Source: Argentina anserina (taxonomy: Eukaryota > Streptophyta > Magnoliopsida > Rosales > Rosaceae). Taken from it: 64,000 bases of DNA. Numbering within the stretch: the first letter of the stretch is position 1; every line of letters begins with the position of its first letter. The position numbers were made by a program, and so were the translations under genes. A model generated the notes under the pieces. It searched no databases. It was given only the letters and a program-made list of their open reading frames with translations, and was not told where the DNA came from. The stretch covers positions 28,086,001 to 28,150,000 of the forward strand of contig NC_065876.1 of NCBI RefSeq assembly GCF_933775445.1, read 5' to 3'. Positions 1-13,512 of the stretch are shown here, in pieces.

Positions 1-645
1 TCCGAAAATCAGCCATCTTTCACCATAATTTCAATCCAAAGCTTGGAGCCTAGGATATCTATTCCCTTGAAGATTTCGTGCTACCTTTGTGTGAAACCTT
101 GGAGGATAATTTAAAGTGTAACTCTATGATTTTCGTGTTTAGATTTCGAAATTCTTTGTTCTTGTTCTTTGATGATTTTTGTTTAGGTTTTATTAAAGTT
201 TATTTCGATTTTGTTTATGACATTGTTATGACTTTCAAATGATGTAATGAATGAACGATTTTCGATTTCTATTCAATGATTTTAGGTTTTCTTGCCGTGA
301 GTTTATGTTCATATACTTAGAGAATTTTCAGTGTGTTCTTATATCGCATGTGTGATTGATACTTGGAGTTGATGATTGCATATGTTAATCAACCAAAGAT
401 TGAAACAATTATGATGCTTGGGGTTGATTAGTTGTTTCGTTTATTTGTTATGTTCACTGATTATTTGCTTAGATTGTTATGTATGCTTGGGAATTAGCAT
501 GGCTATCTAGGTTTCGGTTTGGACTTGTGTTGTGAACATGTTAATCTTGTTATGTTACTCGGAGTTGCATGATAGGTTAGTGTGTTAAATTTCTAGTAAG
601 GCTCAGGGCTAATCTTGAATGTGTTAAGTGTCAATGTGCTAGGAT
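1..645. other. Non-coding AT-rich stretch
   Basis: No convincing open frame, RNA gene or terminal repeat was seen. The sequence is T-rich and could be intron or UTR of a gene outside the window, but nothing here decides that. Confidence 0.4.
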
Positions 646-1192
646 TAGGGATGTCAATGGGTCGTGTCGGGTTTGGCTCATGTCGGGTCAATGTGTCTCG
701 CGTGTTATAATATATAAACTCAAACTCAACCTATTTAATAATCGTGTCAAAAATTTAAACCCAAACCCAACCCATTTATTAAACGGGTTACCCGTTTCCA
801 ACCCCGTTTAACCCATTTAATAAACACATTTGTCATTTTAGATAAGATAACTAAGTAAAACAATAATCACATAAAAAAATTCATTGTATTACCCAAAATT
901 CTAGTTCAAAATGAGAAAAAACTTGCTAACCTTTTATATACATATAATATTACCATTTTAAATAGCTTGTGTACGCGTATTTTATATAGAATTTAGTTCG
1001 ACTCTTTTATTAAACGTGTCATGCGGATTCATTTCGTGTTAGCGGGTTAACCCATCGTTGACCCATTTATTAAATGGGTCATGGCGGGTTGACCCGCCGC
1101 TGACCCGTTTTTTAATCGTGCGGGTTCAACTCGCTTTATTTCGTGGGGGGTTCGAGTCGTGTTATCAGGTCGTGTCGAAATTTACAGCCCTA
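646..1192. mobile_element. Non-autonomous hAT-like element (MITE), 547 bp
   Basis: The element starts TAGGGATGTCAA and ends TTTACAGCCCTA, an imperfect terminal inverted repeat. It is flanked by an 8-bp duplication, gctaggat (638-645) and gttaggat (1193-1200), with one mismatch; 8 bp is the hAT target-site length. The interior is made of short GGGTT/ACCCG-type motifs and carries no transposase. The 88-codon open frame inside it has no recognisable protein features. Confidence 0.75.
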
Positions 1193-1340
1193 GTTAGGAT
1201 AACCTCGGAGGACCCTATTTTTATAATCGATTCTAGGATGCATAGAGATACTTATGATATGAACTTGAATGAGATTAGAATTCGTTGTTTTTGTTCTTAT
1301 GATATTTTTTTAATGATTACCTGAGTGTGTGTTTGATTGA

Positions 1341-1356
1341 TCACACACACACACAT

Positions 1357-1395
<39 letters not shown>
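1341..1395. repeat. Compound (CA)n/(TA)n microsatellite
   Basis: An uninterrupted-looking run of CA dinucleotides passes into TA dinucleotides. Confidence 0.95.
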
Positions 1396-1397
<2 letters not shown>

Positions 1398-2944
1398 GTT
1401 AGGTTTTACTTTCTGTTCATATCTTAAACTGTACCTATTAACTCTTTAAACCAATTCATGAATTTGATGTTATTTGGTTATGTGATTCATCCCTGACTTT
1501 AGATCCCCGGCTTTGGACCCCGGCTTGTAACGACATCCTGCTTGCTTATACTACTAACAGTTGTTTTACATGGTTTTATTGAACAAGCAATTCTAACGCC
1601 TATCAGGTCCAGATGTGAAGAAGCAGATATGTGAAGAAGGTGAGAGACGAAAGAGAATGAGATGGGTGTGGTGGGTGGCTAAGAGAAAAGTTGTTTTTGT
1701 CCATTTTTTTTAATCAGAACTGATTGCTCTGTGCTGGAAAATGGCCTCCATCCCTCATTGAAAATAAATAGTGAGTTTGAGTACCACAATGATAATTTTA
1801 TAAGTATGTGTACCACATTAACCTTACAACTAATATTCAGGTAATGATACGAAGGAAACCGATCGAATTCAAAAACGGGTACACCAGTCTGGGTTTCTCA
1901 TTTCTGAAGATGCAAATATTTTAATGCATAAGATCCTACATGTACGATGAATCCATGATAATAAAACTAGCTACACTTATATTTGGTTTCCCCATTTATT
2001 ACAAATTAAATGGAAACCCTAGAGAGAGTCTTGTGGTTAAAGTGAGAGATTTCTTTATTTATGGTCGATTAAGCTAGGTACGTTCCTATTAGTTTTAGTT
2101 GCCCCTTTCTAGCTAGAGGAAGAGCCCCCAAATTGACTAAGACGGTACGTAGAGGAGGGCTACTTCTACTTTTGGTGAATTAACCGGCCAGAAAGCAAAA
2201 TTACAGCTAAGTCGTGGCACTAATCAATCAATTAAAACTAAACTTCTAATTTGGTGGAGGGTTTGGCAAATGGTGACGGAATCATTACATATTTGCATTT
2301 GAACAATAAAATTTGGATCCACCCACTTTTAATTTGGTGAAAACTTCTAATTTTCTTAATTACCACCTAATTTTTCATTAACACGCATGTGTGAACAACA
2401 ATAATCTTCTACGATTTAATCATTTTATACACCGATTTCAAGAGAATAATTAACTTTTAATTAGTAGATCAAACTACTTAAGTAAAAAGATTACCACGAT
2501 AGGTGATCGAGTTGGTAAAAAATATATTAAGATGCTGTCTACTTGAGTATACCATTACGATGCCAATTACTCTAAGGAACAGAGCTAGCTAGTATAAAAG
2601 TTTTGGCGAACTTGCTAATAAACAATGATATTCCCCACAGTTTCACAAAATGTTGGTTTATGTGTTTTCAAAATCGAAATATATCAATGCATGAGACACG
2701 TAATACATGTAAACCATGAGCGATTACCACTTCATTTGGAGCTTCATTCATGATCTTACTTAACACTAAAGGGTGGTAATTAAGTAATAACACTACTTTT
2801 TTGCTTGTAATAGACAAATGTTTGAGAACTTATCTATTGTCCACTTTCCCTATTTAGTATTTGGAGTACATAATAATTCACATGAAAAAGGAAATGAAAT
2901 GTTTAAATTAAGAGTAATATTTACATGAGAGTGACGCATATAGT
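1396..2944. other. Intergenic, no gene seen
   Basis: AT-rich sequence with scattered stops in all frames. No RNA gene or clear repeat boundary was found. Confidence 0.45.
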
Positions 2945-3351
2945 AATTTTTAGGGCCGGGCAAAAAGCCCGAAGAAGAAAAAAAAACCCGGACCGGACCG
3001 ACGGGCCGGGCTTTCATCCGGACTCGTATGTTGTCATGTGATAAACGGGCCGGGCTTTCAAATCCTTAAATAAAAAAAAATCCGGAAACCCGGGACATTA
3101 GATGTCATTATGTAATTGGCTTTTCGTATGTGATTCTAAACTTATAGAATAGATACAATGACACTGGAACATAACCAAAAACAGAGTTAGGCCCGGAAAA
3201 CCAGACGGGCTCGACACAGATGATACCGGTCCGGATTTTATCCGGACCCTGATTTTTTAAAAACAAAGCCCGGCCCGTCATACTACAACCGGACCGGACC
3301 CGGGTCCTAAAAAAATAGCCCGGACTGAACCCGCGCCCAGCCCGGTAAATT
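2945..3351. repeat. GGGCCGGGC-rich dispersed element
   Basis: A compact block of CCGG/CCCGG motifs embedded in AT-rich DNA. The left end reads TAGGGCCGGGC and the right end CAGCCCGGTAAATT, which are roughly inverted to each other. This composition is typical of small non-autonomous plant transposons. I could not establish a convincing target-site duplication, so family and exact limits are uncertain. Confidence 0.5.
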
Positions 3352-4758
3352 CATGAGTAATGTGCATACTGTTGGTGGGGTTATAGAGGAGGAAGAAGAA
3401 GAACATCATGTGGTGTAAAGAAGAATAGATGAGTAATTTGGGGAGATGTCAAATATTGTAAAACAAGTATTCGGGGACACACACAGAGAACTATATATGG
3501 TGATGATCAATAGTTAATACAATACCCTTAAATACTGGTCTTAAGCTTCTTCTTATTCACTTTCCGATGAAATCTCAAAAGACCAACATCCTCTTAAGCT
3601 GTCCTATTTTCCAAAAACCCACGAGCACCCGACTAAAATAAAATTCCAACTAAAATGTCACATACCCCAACATAAATTAGATTTCCTGGTCCCCCCTTCT
3701 CCTCACATCAAGAAATAATAAATTTTTGGATAAATTTAAAGATAGAGACTTGATAAAAGAAACCATACACTCTCATTACTTTAAACATGTTTAGAGCCTA
3801 AAACCCCCCCTTAATCATTCATAACCAAACTGCATTCAGTGGGCTGCAGCAAAATTTGGGACCCCTGCATTTGATCATTCACATTATGATTCACTTTCTC
3901 CGCCGTTGGATGGGTCCGAAGGCGTACGGAAGGAACGGCCGAGATTAAACTATGGGAGTCTTTGCATTGATATTGAATTCAAGTTGAGGGGGCTAAGGGC
4001 CATGATTAATGAAGAAGCATCATCCATTTTGTCCCCAATTAGTTTAATTAAGCCAATATTATAAGAGGGGAGGAAATGTGTCCTGAAAAGACTGATTTGA
4101 TGCATGGTAGAAAGGTTTTACAAATTACAAGATCTCTCTTCTCCCTCATATACAAGGAACCTCATCATTCCAAACTCTTCCTCCTCTTTTGAAAAAATCA
4201 ACAAAACAAGAAATATATCTAGGAATGACAAACCCACAAATTTCAATAGAGAATAGAGGGGATGCAAGGAGCAAAGTCAGTAGCTCGAGGAAGAAAAAGA
4301 GGAAAGAAGAGGCCAAATAGAGCACTCAAACCAAAAGGTGGAACACACAAACACACACACACACACACTCACTCATTGAAACAAATTACAAGTAAAAATT
4401 GAACTTGTAGCTAGTAATGTGATTACACCAGTAGATAACTAAGTAGGAAACCCAGAAACCCAGTCAATCCTAGTCAAACACTTTACAACCCAATAACCTC
4501 AAATCTATGGAGATCATATACACAACTCCAACTAAACTAATAACATACCCACTTGGCCAACTCTCTCTCTCTCTCTCTCTCGCTATCCCCACCCTCTCTC
4601 TATGTGTATAAAATTGATAATGGGCAATTGGCATGCCTTATTTTAAGTGGGAGAAAAGTAAGAAATTGGAAGGGAGGTGGAGGTGGAGGTGGAGGTCATG
4701 AAAATTTCTTGCTCTCTCCTCTCATGCTCTGTATAAGTATCACAGTTCTCTGCTAATC

Positions 4759-4795
<37 letters not shown>

Positions 4796-5108
4796 AAACA
4801 GAAGCACATACTGATCTTAGTGATTGATAGTGTTTCCTTTTTTGGGTCATTCAGGCTTCTTTATGTAATTTTTCTCTGCTTACAAATCTCCCCTCTTTTA
4901 ATTCATCTTGCATTCCATTAAACAATGAAAATGGCATATTACCATTCATCCTTTCCCCTCTGTAGGAAACACTCATCATTGCTCCCAACAATCGTTTTCA
5001 ACCTTAGAAACCTGAGCTTCTAAGATATTCCCTCCTTCCCATTCTTCCATTCCTTCCATTCTTCCTCTCTTTCTTCCTTCTTCTTCCTCCTCCTCCTCTC
5101 TCACCCCA
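3352..5108. other. Upstream region of the BPS1-like gene
   Basis: No gene was recognised. It holds a CA run near 4350, a (CT)n run at 4561-4581, a (GGAGGT)n run near 4672-4696 and another (CT)n run at 4761-4793, followed by a pyrimidine-rich tract up to the gene at 5171. CT-rich tracts near plant transcription starts are common, so part of this is probably promoter or leader. Confidence 0.5.
4761..4793. repeat. (CT)n microsatellite
   Basis: A run of 16 CT units lies about 380 bp upstream of the BPS1-like start codon. Confidence 0.95.
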
Positions 5109-5116
5109 TTTAAATA
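5109..5116 (+). promoter_or_regulatory. Possible TATA-like box of the BPS1-like gene
   Basis: TTTAAATA lies 55 bp before the ATG at 5171 within a CT-rich tract. The spacing allows only a short leader. No other support. Confidence 0.3.
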
Positions 5117-5170
5117 TCACCTCCTTCTTCCTTTTTTATCCCACTCTCACTTTCATCACAAACCAAAAAA

Positions 5171-6248
5171 ATGGATCCTTCTTCCACCAACTCTGTCAAT
5201 GGCTTCTACTCCTTTCTGACTCGTGGGATCGACGATCTCGAAAGAGTCTATCTTTCCAATAACTTCATGTCAATCCAATTCCTCCAAAGGGCTCTCTCTC
5301 TTCTCCGATCCTTCCACTCCCACCTCACTCTGCTCGTCCAAAAGCTTCATTTACCCGTCGGGGACAAATGGCTTAATGAGTACATGGACGAAAGCTCCAA
5401 GCTTTGGGAAGCCTCTCATGTTCTCAAGTCCGCAATCTCTTCCATGGAGAACTACTACACCTCCGGCTGTAACATCACCTCCACCCTCGACTCTCACCGC
5501 AATCTTACCCCTCAGCTCTCTCGCCAGGTTCGTCATTCAATCCATTGCGCTGTACAATATTTATGTGTCGATCATGTATTACCATCTAAACAAGCGCAGA
5601 CTAAAATTGTTTCATTTCGTTCGACAAAAACAGGTCGTGCGCGCTATTTCCGGGTGTCGGCGTGAGGCTTTTGGATTGGAGGAAGAAAACAGAGCGATGA
5701 TGGAGACGAGAATCGAGCCGCTGTCTTTGCGTTTCGACGAGAGAGTCTCCATAGAATCGAAGCTGAACGGGTTCAACGGATTCCGGGGAGTTCTGTACGC
5801 AATGAGGAACGTGAGCACGTTGCTGCTGACGATCCTGCTGTACGGGCTGGTGTTCTGCTGGCCGGAATCGAGCTTCTGCAGAGGAGGGTACAACGAGCAG
5901 GGGTGTATGATATTCGGATCACCGTTCATGATATCGACGGCGAGATTGCAGCAGAGGGTGGCGGGGGAGATCGGGAGGATCAGCGAGAGGAGGCCGGGGA
6001 TACTGATGGACGAGTTCAGGAGGTCGAAGATGGCGATGGAGGAGCTGAGAGGGGAGATGGAGAGGAGGGGGACGATGATCATGGATTGGGAGAGTGAAAG
6101 TGGGATTAGGGAGAGAGTGGACAAGTTGAGAGGGTGTTTTGGGGTGTTGAGATCTGGTGCTGAGAATATCAGTAGCCAACTTGATGATTTCTTGGATGAA
6201 ATTGTGGAAGGGAGGAAGAAGCTTTTGGACTTTTGCAGTCATAGGTAG
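5171..6248 (+). CDS. BPS1/UPF0496-like protein
   Basis: Two exons, 5171-5527 and 5634-6248, join in phase 0 at CAG|GTTCGT...ACAG|GTC and give about 323 residues. The N-terminal half (residues 1-119) is an amphipathic helical region starting [16 protein letters not shown] and including the [18 protein letters not shown] segment. Residues 179-195 ([18 protein letters not shown]) form the only strong hydrophobic segment. The C-terminal 100 residues are charged and helical, likely coiled coil. This layout fits the plant BYPASS1/ROH1-like family (DUF677/DUF793 type), whose members act in root-to-shoot signalling or exocytosis; the molecular function is poorly known. The exon-2 frame opens with the same phase and there are no stops, so the gene looks intact. 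The family call comes from overall pattern; assignment to BPS1 versus UPF0496 is not settled. Confidence 0.75.
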
Positions 6249-8755
6249 AAGAAGAACTTACTTCTCAAGTTTAGGAAAACCTTGTCAAGAAATGAAAAGT
6301 AAAAAAAAACAATTACAGAGTAGGAAGAGAGGTATTTACTATTAAGTACGTAGAGTTGGGTTTTGTTGTACCTTTTTTTTTAACCCTTTCTTACCTTCTG
6401 TTTGTATGGAGATGTTTTTTTTTTCACTGTTCCTCTTTTGCCTTGCCTCTTCTTCTTTGTCCTAGAAGTTACTAGTTACTACATTAAAATTTACTATAGT
6501 TGAAAATTGCGTGTAATTCCACAAATTTTTTTCTATGACTAGCAATATCGACTGAGCAGAACTCGAACTCAAAGACTCCTAGGTTAGATAAAACATTAGT
6601 AAAGTAAGAAATTTCCATTCACAACTCACAAAAAATTAGAGAGAAATGTAATTTAGGCCAAAGAAAATATTATGTAAAGAGCACATTGTCAATTAGTTAT
6701 AAATTTCATGTTTCTCTAATTTAAACAAGTATTTTTGGTGACGGACTCATTTCCCAATGCAGAATAAAGAGAATTTTGTGCAAATTTATGCAAAGAAAAA
6801 TGGTCGTGGACAAATCACTTTATCAAATAAAAATTTCAAAAGAAAGTTACAATCCTTTTGTTTTTAACCAAATGTAGATAGGAGAAGATCAATGTAAAAA
6901 CAATTTTGTGCAAAAGCAAATCTAGGAACACCATCTTGGACTAGAAAAAAAAAATACAAAAAGAAGATGAAAAAGGTAAAACGTAAAAAAGGGTTTGGGT
7001 GAGCAAAGGGGGAGCAAAAGAGAATGGAATGGAAGGTTCTTGTTACTATCTTAGGCTGGGGGGGGGGGGGCACAATCAAAATTCCCATTTTAAAATATGT
7101 AAAAACAAATCCCATAGATTTTATGTATATTTAGAATTAATGGATGATATGATATGATTCTTCAAGATATAATTTTTGTTTTGAAAAGATTTTCCCTCTT
7201 GTTGGGTTTAGTTCAATAGAGAGGGGGGAGTGTAGAGTGTGTAGAGTAGTAGTGGCGTTTAGTTGTTATAGTAAATGAGTAATGATTCTTGCTGTGAAAG
7301 AATGATGAAAAAGAGTGGCTTAAGACTGTAGTCTGTAGGGAAGGAGGTGTGTGTGTATGAGATTCCTGGGTTGCTGTACCATTTTTTAAAAAAGCACCTT
7401 CCTTTTGATCTTAAGAAGCTTTTGTCTGATTCGGTTCTCTTCGAAAGCAATGGACTTGATCATGAAACTTCTTCTGACCCCCACACAACTTCATCACATC
7501 ATCTCTACTTCACCCCATCTAAACAATAATAATAGAACAAAGTTTATAATATCTAGATTTAGACACTCGGGAACACTTGTTATACCCGTAAAATAGACAG
7601 TCAAACCGAAATTTGTCTATCCAATCCGCCTGCCTATCTTTATATTTAGATCATTATAATTATAAGCTACAAATGCAAAAGATCTTTCATAAATAAGTCA
7701 CGATATTTATTTGAAGTACTACATGAGGCGATTATGATATGTTTAACTATGTTCTACGTTTTTTTTTACCATGCAAGTAGAATTGGTTTAAGTAGACTTG
7801 ACCATGAAATGGTGTGTAACCCTTAAAAAATGCTTCTCTTTGGCACACACAAATATCATTTAGTTCCTTCCCCTTCTTTGGGTACTGTGGAAAATATGAT
7901 AATTAAATAGGAGAGGGCAGAAAATTTTTCACTTTGTTGCTTCTCAACCGTAACTCGTTCTTTTGGTCCCTTGCCGGAAATTCATGCCTTGCCTCCCTTG
8001 AAGGGATCCATATTAGAGTCCAACATAAGCAATATCAGTAAAATAAAGGCGAAAGCTAAAACTAAAAGACAACAAACACACTGATACGATATGATGCATA
8101 AACAAATATGCCATTAGAGAAAAAAAGAAAAGAAAAAAAAACAAAACAAAGTGCCAAAGCCACTTTCTTTTTCAGGGTTTCCATCTGTTCTTTCTGTGAC
8201 CCAAGAAAACATTATCATCCTTAAAGCAGCAGCAAACCGCGGCTCATAATAATCACACCACCAAACACCAAACCAGAAAATGAAGGCTGTGCATCAAATT
8301 ATTACTATGATTCTTCCAAAAAAAGAAGGAAGCCCCAATAAAGAAAAGGAAAATTTGCCTGGATTTTGAGAGCAATATCTGACATAAAAGAGTGAATGCA
8401 CTTATACTTTGTTACATGAAGAAAAAACTGCTTGCTGTGCAATAACTACAGAGCTCAGCAATGCCAACCAGATAAAAAAGGACCAAAGTAGATTTTGACA
8501 ACCAAACTGACACATTAGACAGATCTCATAATGACTTGCTTTATCTAGAATCCAGATACCCCAAAATAAATAGAATAGAGAGATTTAGCTTTCTATAATT
8601 TACACAAGAAAATCATCATCTGGCAAAGACTACTACTACCTTGTGGAAACTGGTGAGAATTTCAGTGTTTCTGTAATTTACAAAGAGATAATATGAATTG
8701 GACCACAGAACAAATGAAACCAAAAAATGAGTGATGCATTAGAGATGTGACATGT
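6249..8755. other. Intergenic between convergent BPS1-like and SHMT genes
   Basis: 3' flanks of two convergent genes. It contains a run of 12 or more G near 7060 and AT-rich filler. No coding pattern, TE ends or RNA gene was recognised; short open frames here lack protein-like composition. The proximal 200-300 bp on each side are probably 3' UTR. Confidence 0.5.
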
Positions 8756-11700
8756 TTAGCATGTATCATATCCTGGCATTTCAAACTGGGATGCAAATGT
8801 TTCAACTCGGTTTCGAAGTTCAACAATGTCTTTATTGTTCTGGAGACCTTTAAGAAATTCTTTCTGATATTTTCCATGTTCTCTCTGAACAGCGACAGTA
8901 ATCTGGGCAGCCCTTAGAAGAAAGTCAGCAATTGTCTCGAAATCAGACTCAACACAACCTCGTGTAGTCATAGCAGGGGTACCTGCAATAGCAAACAAGG
9001 CATATTTATACAAAATAAGATGGCCTTACAGATACAAATCTGATGTTGAGAAAGTACTTAAAAATAGGAGCAGGTCCACCATCAAAGTACCAAAAGCTAA
9101 CATATAACTTCAGCAAGGCATGCAGCTCGAGTGATTTATATCATCGACTAATACAGGCCAAGGATGACAATGCCAAACAGAAATCAAATTGGCCATCACA
9201 AATTTATATGAAAAGCTGGGAGATTGAACATATTTCACATGATGAATTTCAAGCAGTCAAAATGACCAAGTCTAAAAGCATTCAAAATACTACAGATAAA
9301 ATTAGTACTCACCAATTCTAACTCCCCCAGGAGAGAAAGCACCGTTATCACCAAATATGGCACTTTTATTGAGAGTGATATGGCAGATCTCACAAACTTT
9401 TTCGTAGTTTTTCCCTATATTTCAAAGAGATCAGAGGAAAAACAAGAATTAGACAGTGATGAGCAAAATTACACACAGGAAGAAAGATAAAGAAACTGAA
9501 TGATGTACTCAGATGCATGCAACCTATGCAGATACCCATGACAAATGAAACAGAGAAATATATGCTAATATGAAAGAAGTGTACTAGAAAGAGTCAAACA
9601 ACAGATGAGACAATCAACTATTATCCACAGTTGTTAGTGAATTAGTTTTCGATTTGCTCTTTCTAAATTGATCAATTCTAATAACTAAAATTTAAACTAG
9701 GAATCAAGGGAAAAATACCACACATCCTCACAACTCTTTGATTTTTGAAACCGTATTGTAACGGATCCTAGGGAAGAATAACTTAAAGTAGTACTTATTA
9801 TATGCAAGTTCAACTATCTTTAAAACAGCCTTCACTGAACTAGTTGCCAGAGTGGTGTTTCCTGGTGGATATGTAGACATTTGGTCTGAAACTACTAATG
9901 ACTAGAAGTGCAATGCTAACAGTTCCAACTTTTTTGCTATTCAGCTATTCTCAAGAAGCTATATTGTATTGAACAATAAATTTGGAGGTAAACTTGAACG
10001 TTGACCAAATCATATATTCCAGATGCGGGACAAGAGTCATTTTGAAACTCAACATGTATGCAAATAAATAGCTTTTAAACGCTAGTCCTTTGAAAAGGGG
10101 GCAGAAATCATTGATACCTGTTATACCAAGAGCTGTCAGGTCCCAAAGCAACAAGTGATTATCGGTACCCCCAGTAACCAATCTGCATTTTCTTCTTAAC
10201 AAAGAATTTGCCAAAGACTCTGCATTTTTCTTGACCTGTTTCATGTATGCCTTATATTCTGGAGTAGCCACTTGTTTTAAGGCTATGGCAAGAGCAGCAA
10301 TATGGTTATTGTGAGGCCCACCCTGTAGTGATGGGAAAACAGCGAAATTTATCTTTTCCTCAAAATCATACAGGCTACTTCCATCCCCATTAGATTGATG
10401 CATCCCTGGCTTCCTTGGTTTTGGACCTTTCCGGTAAAATATGATACCTCCCCTAGGACCTCGGAGGCTCTTGTGTGTTGTTGACGTAACAATATCACAA
10501 TACTGAAAAAGACTCACACACTCCTGTAGTAAACAATAGCAAATACGTTAGACATATTCCAATATATACAAATATACTTTTTCATTACATATGAATCCAG
10601 TGGCTGAGACACCTGAGGCATTCCAGATCCTTATCATTTCACTTAAATGGAACTTTTATAAAGTATATGAACAGGTCTTTTGCCTTCTTTAGGACATGGG
10701 GAGACACACTGAAAGCATATTCTAATGCACAATCAACTTCGAGAAACTAAAGATAAATTCAGGATGTTATTTTTGGGAGCTTTGAGTCTAGCAATGCTCC
10801 TTAGCACTTACATTTTGACTGATACACTTGTTGCATATTAATTTGGTGATGTGGATGCACTTTTAAGGAGAGTTAATAACATAGTCTTACTGTAAATGAT
10901 CAATAAGTTTACCAATAGTACAGAAGCTCTCGGCATGAACACTAGAAAAATGTACAAAATCAAATGAAGTTTCCGAAAACAAAATTTTCTTTCCACATTG
11001 TCTTTTGGACAATCCCACACACAAATTCAATAGTAAAAGACTATACATTCCAACACTGCACTGTGAACGCAAGTTGTAAATGTGTAAATGTAATCAATCC
11101 CAAATGCTGCCATAAAGTTATTATCATCTCAAGAGAGATTCAAGTCTTTACAAAGTATTGTACTTCACAACAAACCATAAGTTTAAAATGATTTGTGTGC
11201 AGTGCGCCTGATTACTAATTATACTTCCACCCAGAGAACCAAGACAGGTATACCAAAAAATAAAATAAAAAACAAACAAACTAGCCAAACTAAATCACAT
11301 CTAACTACCATAAGACTACCTTCAAGCCAATCCTCAAAAACATTTGCATACTCTCCTCCCATATTATATGTTTCATTTAATGCACTTTCTAGTAATTTTA
11401 GCTCACTTAATGCTCAATAAGAGATAAAGGATATTTTAAGTTTCAAATTTTCAGTTATATAATACTATACTATAAGATATAAAAGATAATAATACTTTAA
11501 GCGTTACTTGATGCACTTTCTAGTATCATTTATCAAGACTTAAACAGAACAAAACATGGAAATAGCACAGTTCAACCAACATCTTAGCAGCAGGGAAAGA
11601 GGTCTGATATCTGATATGATCAATCAATTTTTTTGTTTTTTCCATCATTTCTATAAAGAAGAATGTGATCATGACTTAATCACTGTGAGCATTAAACAAT

Positions 11701-12849
11701 ATATGGTCTGACATATTGTTGAATGAGTGAGATACGTCCACATCTAATCTTTCCTATAATAATCAGTCTACGCCAAGGTTACAAATATGACATCAAGGAA
11801 TATTAATAGCATCACACGTACACAAAAATTAAGTTACAAAATCCATCAAACAAAACTAGATTTAAAGCTCATACCTTTGCTGCTATAAGACCACTGATAT
11901 GAGCCATATCACACATCAAGACAGCTCCACATTTATCAGCAATCTGCCTAAACCTGGCATAATCCCACTCCCGAGGATACGAACTCCCACCACAGATAAG
12001 TATCTTGGGGCGATAATCAAGCGCCTTCTCCTCAAGCTTATCATAATCAATGAGCCCCGTTCGAGGGTTCACCTTATAAGGCAGACTATCAAAGAATATC
12101 GAAGCAGCAGACACCTTCTTCCCACTAGGAGTATAATAACCATGACTCATGTGCCCTCCTGACGGCGAATCCAAACCCATAATCCGTTCATTTGGCAGCA
12201 ACAGACCAGTGTAGACGGCGAAATTAGCCGAAGTACACGAGTAAGGCTGCACATTGACACCCCATTTCTCAGGATCAAGACTGAAAGCAGCCAATGCTCT
12301 TTCGCAACACAGCAATTCAATCTGATCGATATGCTGATTACCAGTGTAGTACCTCCCTCCGGGGAAGCCCTCGGAATACTTATTCGTCAAGTGGCTGCCC
12401 AGAGCTTCCATCACAGCCCTACACACGAAATTCTCCGACGCAATCAATTCGATGCCCTGGAACTGCCTGCGCCTCTCCTTCTCCATCATTTCATGTATCT
12501 CCGGGTCGGCCACCGCGAGCGGCTGGTTCCCCCAAGCCCGAACCGCGGCCCGCCGCGCCTCCAGCCCCTCCGATTCAACCGCCAGGCACTTGGAAGGCGG
12601 CGGCGGCGGCGGCTGATTGAACGGCGACGACGACAAGTCCCTCGGCCTTTTGGGGCAAATTGAGTGCCCTAAAAGATTGAAGCTCTCACTCTCCTCCTCC
12701 TCCTCGTCGCGATCGTCTCCATCCTCAACCCTAATCTTCTCCTCCTTGAGCAGCTGTAGCGGGACAGTTGGATTACAGCTCGTCGGAATCGAACTCTGGT
12801 GCGAGTTCAGCCCCAGAAACAAACTCGGCTGAGCTCCGGAGAAATCCAT
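8756..12849 (-). CDS. SHMT: Serine hydroxymethyltransferase, extended SHM6/7-type
   Basis: Four exons on the minus strand, 12849-11875, 10523-10118, 9414-9313 and 8982-8756, with consistent GT/AG borders, give about 569 residues. The enzyme is PLP-dependent and interconverts serine plus tetrahydrofolate with glycine plus methylene-THF. The catalytic region starts near residue 105 ([17 protein letters not shown]) and contains [22 protein letters not shown] and the PLP-lysine motif [14 protein letters not shown], with the Schiff-base lysine at about residue 343. The last exon ends in [10 protein letters not shown]. The first ~105 residues are an acidic and proline-rich extension (DEEEEES, PPPPPP) that normal cytosolic or mitochondrial SHMTs lack but Arabidopsis SHM6 and SHM7 have. 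The ATG at 12849 is used because the upstream codon is TTG. No breaks were seen, so the gene is likely functional. Confidence 0.93.
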
Positions 12850-13105
12850 CAACCAAAACTCTCAATTCCCTTATCAATATGAGTAATCGAAAAACTGAAA
12901 ATTGCAAAATTGATAACCCCTCTTCAACCAGAGAAGCAACAACAGGTTCTAAGACAGCCACACCGGAAGTAACGAAGCGACGATGATCGGCCGGAATTGT
13001 TGGTTTCCATGCACAGAATTTGAAACAGACTGAAGTGAAATGGAAGCGCGAGTGAATCACAGAGATTTGCTTTGGAGAAGAAGAAGCGGAAGATAGCAGG
13101 TGTGG

Positions 13106-13115
13106 GTTTATATAG
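13106..13115 (-). promoter_or_regulatory. TATA box of the SHMT gene
   Basis: On the minus strand the sequence reads CTATATAAAC about 257 bp before the SHMT ATG, implying a leader of roughly 225 nt. It is a near-consensus plant TATA box. Confidence 0.55.
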
Positions 13116-13512
13116 GGGATTAGGTTTTTCAATGAGGAAAATGAACCTGGATGCAAAAGCGGTTAAACAGAGTCGACCGGGAATAGCCGGTAGCGTGTCA
13201 CCTCGTCCCGGTAAAGTAACCGTGGTGGAGTTCTGTAGGTTGTTGAGGGTGGACGAGATAACGTCCAGGTTCAGGTTGGGGAGTTAGATACATTATTTTA
13301 GGCTGGACTTGGACTTTGCAGCTCTGACCCGACTCACAGTTGGTTCTAAAACTTGGGAAATTTTTTATTATTATTATTTTAAATTAATGGATTATTCGGA
13401 TTAGAGAAGCCAGCGACGCAGCTCATCTAACTGTCTAACTTGCCACTTGTTTTTGGGTGAGTTTGACCCGAAATTTTGTTAATGAGTTTAAATTTTTAAA
13501 TAATATGATTAA
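13116..13512. other. SHMT distal promoter and intergenic DNA
   Basis: No gene seen. The GC content drops sharply towards the tandem repeat that follows. Confidence 0.4.

Noticed and set aside
646..1192. CRISPR-like or satellite array because of repeated GGGTT/ACCCG motifs
   Set aside because: The motifs are irregularly spaced and lie within a transposon-like element with a TSD; this is a plant nuclear sequence.
5612..6242. Minus-strand frames of 107-170 codons across the BPS1-like gene
   Set aside because: Antisense to a clear two-exon gene; no domain and no splice-consistent start.
12294..12663. Overlapping plus-strand open frames of 108-110 codons
   Set aside because: They are antisense shadows of SHMT exon 1, with composition produced by its GC-rich coding sequence.
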